Below are positions 5,432 to 8,778 of a DNA stretch of 8,778 bases, in pieces (the stretch's first letter is position 1; every line of letters starts with the position of its first letter). Origin of the DNA: CAYRKT01 sp964425005 (lineage in GTDB: Bacteria; Synergistota; Synergistia; CAYRKT01). The notes under the pieces are model-generated. The model worked only from the letters and a program-made list of their open reading frames with translations, ran no database searches and was not told where the DNA came from. The position numbers were made by a program, and so were the translations under genes. The stretch spans positions 1 through 8,778 of the forward strand of contig CAYRKT010000066.1 of NCBI GenBank assembly GCA_964425005.1. The letters are read 5' to 3'.

Positions 5432-6775
5432 CTAGAGCTTTTCCTGCTCCTTGAGCTTCAAGGCGGGCTCGTAGTTGGGGTTAGCCTTCAAAGCCCGATC
5501 TATCCAGAGGGCCGCCTCCTCGCGCTTGCCCAGCTTCAGCTGGGCCTTGGCGGCCCAGTAGGCGTCGAGGAAGTTGCCGGTGTAGAGCTCGTAGGCTTTG
5601 GCGAACTGCAGGAGCGCCAGGTCGTACTTCCTGTTGCTGTAGTTGGTGTACCCTGCCCTGTGCAGGAGCTTTATCTGGTTCTTGAGGTTTTCGGCTATGG
5701 GGAAGGAGTCTATCACCTCCATCCCCTCGGACCTGTTTATCGCCTCCCGGGACGAAGAGGGCTGAGGGGCCCCCTGGGCTGGGCCGGTGGCCGAAGGCTG
5801 CGACGGGGAAGGGGCGACCGGAGCGGAGGCCTGAGGGGCGGAGGGGATGACGAACCTGGTGGCCATGGCCGAGTCCCTGTCCACCGCCGGCTCCGCCTTG
5901 TGCCCCACGTAGGGCGGGTAGCCCTTCACCAGCTTGGCTATGGAGTACCTGGGCTTGGCCTCCACCACCTCCAGGAGGGCCACGTACTCCTTCTCCACGT
6001 CCAGCACCTCGCCCCTGGGACCGACTATCTTCTCCCCCTCCTGGTAGACCAGGTAGAGGTCGCCGGGCTTGGCGTTGCGGTTCTCCACCCCCGCGTCCAG
6101 GTATATCCTCGAGCCGTCCACCTTGACCACGTGGGAGGGCTCTATGGCCCCCTTGGCGATGAAAAGCCCCTTGAGCTTGTCCACCAGCCTGGTGACCGCC
6201 CTGTAGGTGGCGGCCGCCATTATCCCCTCGGTCTCCGCCTGCCCGTAGGCGACGCCGCTGAAGGCCACCCCGCCTATGCTCTGGGTAGCAGACCCGCTCT
6301 CCCTGGCCACCATCACTATCTCGCCCGTCTCGGGGTTTATCGCCCTGAGGTCTATGGTGACCGTCCCGCGGGTCTCACCGCCGGCCACAACGGCGGTGGT
6401 GCCGGGTATGAAGAGCGCGCCCCCCTGGGTCCTGGACTCGAACTGGGTTATGGCCCCGGTTATGAGGGCCTGCACCCCCAGGAGCCTCCCCAGGTTCACC
6501 GCCGTCTTGGGGTCGGCGAGGCCGTAGAGCGTGAGGTTTTGCTCCTGCAGTATGGCCTCTATCCTCGCCCTCTCGATGACGGTGAAGAGCCCGCTCTTCC
6601 ACAGCTCGGTGATCATCATGTCCGTTATGGCCCTGGCCGTGGCCTCGTCGACCCCCTTGGCGTTGGGCTGAAAGTCTATCACCGCCACCCTCACCCGGGC
6701 TAAAGCCCCTCCCGCCAGGGAGAGCGCGAGGAGCAAAGCCAAGGCCAACCTGACGTACCTGCTGGACAAAGCCAT
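5432..6775 (-). CDS. Secreted CsgG-family protein with C-terminal TPR-like region
   Basis: A 447-residue exported protein. A hydrophobic signal peptide ends near GGALA with no lipobox cysteine, unlike E. coli CsgG, which is a lipoprotein. Then comes a CsgG-like domain (about 28-205): RVRVAVIDF, an ITDMMITELWKSGLFTVIER segment, and LLGVQALITGAITQFE. Residues about 212-288 (DGSRIYLDAG, KPGDLYLVYQEG) resemble the small beta domain found after CsgG/FlgT-type modules. A Pro/Ser/Ala/Gln linker covers about 310-345. The C-terminus has roughly two TPR-like helix pairs (AGYTNYSNRKYDLALLQFAK and KLGKREEAALWIDRALKANP). The role is probably periplasmic or outer-membrane assembly; there are no curli genes here, so curli export is not implied. 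The start is uncertain: TTG 6784, GTG 6778, ATG 6775 and TTG 6769 are in frame; GGGGG (6778-6782) is best spaced (8 bases) for TTG 6769. Confidence 0.88.
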   Translation of the reverse strand: MALSSRYVRLALALLLALSLAGGALARVRVAVIDFQPNAKGVDEATARAITDMMITELWKSGLFTVIERARIEAILQEQNLTLYGLADPKTAVNLGRLLGVQALITGAITQFESRTQGGALFIPGTTAVVAGGETRGTVTIDLRAINPETGEIVMVARESGSATQSIGGVAFSGVAYGQAETEGIMAAATYRAVTRLVDKLKGLFIAKGAIEPSHVVKVDGSRIYLDAGVENRNAKPGDLYLVYQEGEKIVGPRGEVLDVEKEYVALLEVVEAKPRYSIAKLVKGYPPYVGHKAEPAVDRDSAMATRFVIPSAPQASAPVAPSPSQPSATGPAQGAPQPSSSREAINRSEGMEVIDSFPIAENLKNQIKLLHRAGYTNYSNRKYDLALLQFAKAYELYTGNFLDAYWAAKAQLKLGKREEAALWIDRALKANPNYEPALKLKEQEKL

Positions 6776-6803
6776 CACCCCCAATCGTCAAAAAATTTAC
6801 CTG

Positions 6804-6832
6804 TTGCCATCGCGCATGTTCGTGTTTAGAAT
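6804..6832 (+). promoter_or_regulatory. Sigma70-like promoter for the riboswitch leader
   Basis: TTGCCA (6804-6809) and TAGAAT (6827-6832) are separated by exactly 17 bases, close to the TTGACA/TATAAT consensus. They lie 26 bases upstream of the first paired base of the B12 aptamer. The predicted transcription start is near 6839-6841. It sits in the only AT-rich patch of the region. No equally convincing minus-strand promoter for the CsgG-like gene was found. Confidence 0.7.
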
Positions 6833-6857
6833 AGCACTTAAAGGTGAACACGACAAC

Positions 6858-6998
6858 AGCTCGCCCGGCGAGGAAGTCCGGTGGAAGTCCGGCGCAGGCA
6901 CGCTGCGGTGAGGGTGGACGAAGGCCCAAAAAGCCACTGGGGGAAGCCCGGGAAGGCGGGCCGGAGGATGAGCCCAAGCCCGAAGACTCAGGGCGAGC
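6858..6998 (+). ncRNA. Cobalamin (B12) riboswitch aptamer
   Basis: The closing helix is exact: GCTCGCCC (6858-6865) with GGGCGAGC (6991-6998). Inside are the conserved cobalamin-riboswitch blocks in order: GGAAGTCCGGTGGAAGTCCG (6871-6890), the GCAGGCACGCTGCGGTGA segment, GCCACTG (6933-6939), GGGAAGGC (6950-6957), GATGAGCCC, and a B12-box-like AGCCCGAAGACTCAGGGC (6977-6994). The B12 box departs from the usual GCCAGGAGACCTGCC form in a few positions. It binds adenosyl- or other cobalamin and usually represses downstream transport or synthesis genes when ligand is plentiful. Here it lies upstream of a TonB-dependent receptor, the classical btuB arrangement. Confidence 0.93.
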
Positions 6999-7024
6999 GG
7001 AGTTTCGAGCTGCTCCTGCGAGGG

Positions 7025-7087
7025 CCGGGAGTGGGTGTCTCTCTTCTCTCCTGGTCCCCCTCGACGCAGCTGCCTTCGGGAGGGGGA
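7025..7087 (+). promoter_or_regulatory. Riboswitch expression platform: tandem hairpins, the second sequestering the SD
   Basis: Hairpin 1 pairs CCGGGAG (7025-7031) with CTCCTGG (7048-7054). Hairpin 2 pairs TCCCCCTC (7055-7062) with GAGGGGGA (7080-7087) and has a 17-base loop. The 3' arm of hairpin 2 is the purine-rich Shine-Dalgarno of the receptor gene, 7 bases before codon 7094, so formation of the hairpin should block ribosome loading. A GAGGG at 7020-7024 could pair alternatively with CCCTC (7058-7062) and free the SD. The following TTTTAAATTTT is interrupted, so transcription termination is possible but less well supported than translational control. Confidence 0.65.
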
Positions 7088-7093
7088 TTTTAA

Positions 7094-8778
7094 ATTTTAG
7101 CGCTCGTCCTTCTGGTCCTTTCCCTGATAGGGCTGGCTTCGGCGTCCCCCGAGGCGCTGGCCCAGGATTTGGTCCCGCTTGCCCCTGTGGTGGTGGAGGG
7201 TTCGCCCCTCTTCGAGCTATCCCCGGGGAGCTTCACGGTCCTCAGGCCGGAGGACTTCGAGGGGGAGGGGAAGGACCTCTCCGACCTCCTCGGTCGAGTC
7301 CCCGGGCTCTTCGTGGTGAGGACGGTGGGGGGCGGTGGTTACGCGGTGGCCTCCGTGAGGGGCAGCACCTCCTCGCAGGTGGCGGTCTACATGGACGGGG
7401 TCCTGGTGAGCCGACAGGGGGAGCCGGCCTTCGACCTCTCGAGCGTCTCCCTGTCGGACGTGGAGAGGGTCGAAGTATACAGGGGATACGTCCCGTCCAG
7501 GTTCGGCTTTCCCGGGCTGGGGGCGGTGATAAACGTGGTGAGGAAGGAGAGGGCCAGGAGGGTCCTCTCCGCGGAGGGCAGGTCCTTCGGGGGCTTCAGG
7601 GGCTTCGGCGAGGTGGGTTTACCCCTGGGCGGGGGCTTCCTATCCCTGTTCTTCGAGCGCGACGAGTCCAGGGGCGACTTCTCCTACCTGAACGACAACG
7701 GGACCCCCTACAACCAGGACGACGACTACCGGGCCAGGAGGAGGTCGAACGGGTTCTGGAGGGACTCGCTGGCGGCCAGGTGGGCCAGGGGAGGGGCTTC
7801 CGTCTCCCTCTCGGCCTGGAGGTCGAGGCAGGAGCTTCCGGCCGCAGCCCCCGGCACCGACAGGGACGGGATATGGTCTGGGGCCTACCTGGAGGGGGAG
7901 GGCTGGGAGGTGGGTTTTGCCGTTCCGCTCTCCTACCTGCAGGTCAGGGCCTTCGCCAGGGGAAGGGAGAGGGATTTCAGAAACCCCCGCGACTTCGTGG
8001 GCTGGTACGGGCAGAGGCACAGCCGCTTCGAGGACCTGGTGAGGGGGGCTTCGGTCGGGTTCTCGAAGGCCCTGGGGCGCCTCTCGCTGGAGGGAAATCT
8101 GGGCTTCGTCGAGGAGGCCTTGAGGGTCAGGGGAGATGCCGTGGAGCGCCTGGGGGGCAGGGATCGGTTCGACGGGACCAGGGCCTTCTGCTCCCTGGAG
8201 GGGGGCTTGCCCCTGGACGACGAGGGGAGGACCTTCCTCAACGGGGTGGTGAGGTATCAGACCTTCAACGGCGATGGGGATCTAGGCCTCGGGGTGCTCC
8301 TGGGCTATCGCCTGGGGGAGAAGGTCTTAGCCAGGTTGTCCTGGGGCAAGAGCTCCAGGCCGCCTGGGTTCTACGAGCTATACGGGGATGGGGCTTCTAT
8401 CCTCCCGAACCCTTCCCTCAGGTGGGAGGAGCTCGAGGAGGTGGAGCTCGGGCTCTCCCTCCAGGGACGGGTGGGGGTGGAGCTATCCCTTTTCAGGAGG
8501 GACTACGACGAGGTCATAGAGCTGGTCCAGGCCAACCCCAGGTTCTCGGTCCACCAGAACCTGGGAGCTGCCTCCGTCGAAGGGGCCGAGCTCTCCATCG
8601 GCTTCAGGGTTGGCGAGGTGCTGGTCGAGGGGGTCTACACCTGCATGGACGCGAGGAGCGAGAGGGCCGGGGCCTCCCGGGGGATGAGGCTTCCCAACAG
8701 GCCCCAAAGCTGCGGAAGCCTCAGGGCCTCGTGGGGTTCGGGGAGGCTTTTCATCTTCGCGGAGGCCAACTTCACCTC
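7094..8778 (+). CDS. btuB: TonB-dependent outer-membrane receptor, BtuB-like (3' end outside window)
   Basis: The frame is open from after TAA 7091-7093 to the window edge (561 codons visible). A hydrophobic leader (LALVLLVLSLIGLASA) is followed by the TonB plug domain (about 32-150): PVVVEGSP, LSDLLGRVPGLFV (62-74), SVRGSTSSQVAVYMDGV (87-103), DVERVEVYRGYVPSRFG (122-138), GAVINVV (143-149). Then comes a 22-strand-type beta-barrel with SSRPPGFYELYG, LPNPSLRWEELEEVELG and NLGAASVEGAELS, typical of receptor barrels. The final strands are missing. The cobalamin riboswitch directly upstream makes a corrinoid the likely ligand (inference). The start is odd: no ATG, GTG or TTG exists between TAA 7091 and TTG 7169, which is beyond the signal peptide. 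ATT 7094 sits 7 bases from GGGAGGGGG and is taken as the start. The leader also lacks the usual Lys/Arg at its N-end. Confidence 0.9.
   Translation, partial: MLALVLLVLSLIGLASASPEALAQDLVPLAPVVVEGSPLFELSPGSFTVLRPEDFEGEGKDLSDLLGRVPGLFVVRTVGGGGYAVASVRGSTSSQVAVYMDGVLVSRQGEPAFDLSSVSLSDVERVEVYRGYVPSRFGFPGLGAVINVVRKERARRVLSAEGRSFGGFRGFGEVGLPLGGGFLSLFFERDESRGDFSYLNDNGTPYNQDDDYRARRRSNGFWRDSLAARWARGGASVSLSAWRSRQELPAAAPGTDRDGIWSGAYLEGEGWEVGFAVPLSYLQVRAFARGRERDFRNPRDFVGWYGQRHSRFEDLVRGASVGFSKALGRLSLEGNLGFVEEALRVRGDAVERLGGRDRFDGTRAFCSLEGGLPLDDEGRTFLNGVVRYQTFNGDGDLGLGVLLGYRLGEKVLARLSWGKSSRPPGFYELYGDGASILPNPSLRWEELEEVELGLSLQGRVGVELSLFRRDYDEVIELVQANPRFSVHQNLGAASVEGAELSIGFRVGEVLVEGVYTCMDARSERAGASRGMRLPNRPQSCGSLRASWGSGRLFIFAEANFT

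Noticed and set aside
4692..5435. Plus-strand open frames opposite the band-7 gene
   Set aside because: Ser/Arg/Thr-rich antisense shadows of a well-recognised SPFH protein.
5660..6703. Long plus-strand open frame (347 codons) opposite the CsgG-like gene
   Set aside because: It is antisense to a gene with a recognisable signal peptide and domain order. Its translation is rich in Gly/Leu/His/Arg, as expected from the complement of GC-rich codons, with no domain.
7055..7099. Pure intrinsic terminator after the riboswitch
   Set aside because: The T-run is broken by AAA and the 3' arm is itself the SD of the receptor gene, so SD sequestration explains it better; partial termination is not excluded.
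7094..8778. Receptor gene as a pseudogene because no start codon is present
   Set aside because: The frame is intact for 561 codons with all plug and barrel motifs, and it has a well-placed SD and riboswitch; a rare start or local base error is more likely.

Overview
The window looks like chromosomal DNA of a high-GC diderm bacterium. Codon use is distinctive: arginine is mostly AGG despite the high GC content, ATA isoleucine is frequent, and TTG/GTG starts occur. Together with a TonB-dependent receptor (hence an outer membrane), this points, as an inference, to a Synergistota-type organism, perhaps thermophilic and amino-acid fermenting. No transposase, integrase, phage gene, CRISPR array, tRNA or rRNA is visible.

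Layout. (1) 1-487, plus strand: the C-terminal end of an MFS transporter, followed at once by a small charged protein ending Cys-Pro-Cys and then a strong GC hairpin. (2) 507-1784, plus: serine hydroxymethyltransferase (glyA). (3) 1781-5341, minus: a compact four-gene operon transcribed towards glyA, in the order stomatin/band-7 membrane protein, RsuA-type 16S rRNA pseudouridine synthase, stand-alone B3/B4 (PheT-editing-like) protein, and a coiled-coil protein with a Card1/DUF1887-like PD-(D/E)XK nuclease domain. The first two junctions are 4-base ATGA overlaps, and the third is near-overlapping. The last gene collides with glyA: the two convergent stop codons overlap inside a 26-base perfect palindrome. 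(4) 5432-6775, minus: a secreted CsgG-like protein with a C-terminal TPR region, separated from the operon by a 15-bp inverted repeat. (5) 6804-8778, plus: a sigma70-like promoter, a cobalamin riboswitch, an SD-sequestering hairpin and a BtuB-like TonB-dependent receptor that runs off the window.

The clearest regulatory logic is at the right end. A B12-sensing leader controls a putative corrinoid receptor, and its expression platform appears to hide the ribosome binding site. The receptor frame has no ATG, GTG or TTG near the signal peptide; the only codon at proper SD spacing is ATT. The most speculative item is the TGA of the small gene at 425-427: it completes a C-x-x-(TGA) pattern and is followed by a hairpin whose geometry is compatible with a bacterial SECIS element, so selenocysteine should be tested against the simpler stop-plus-terminator reading.
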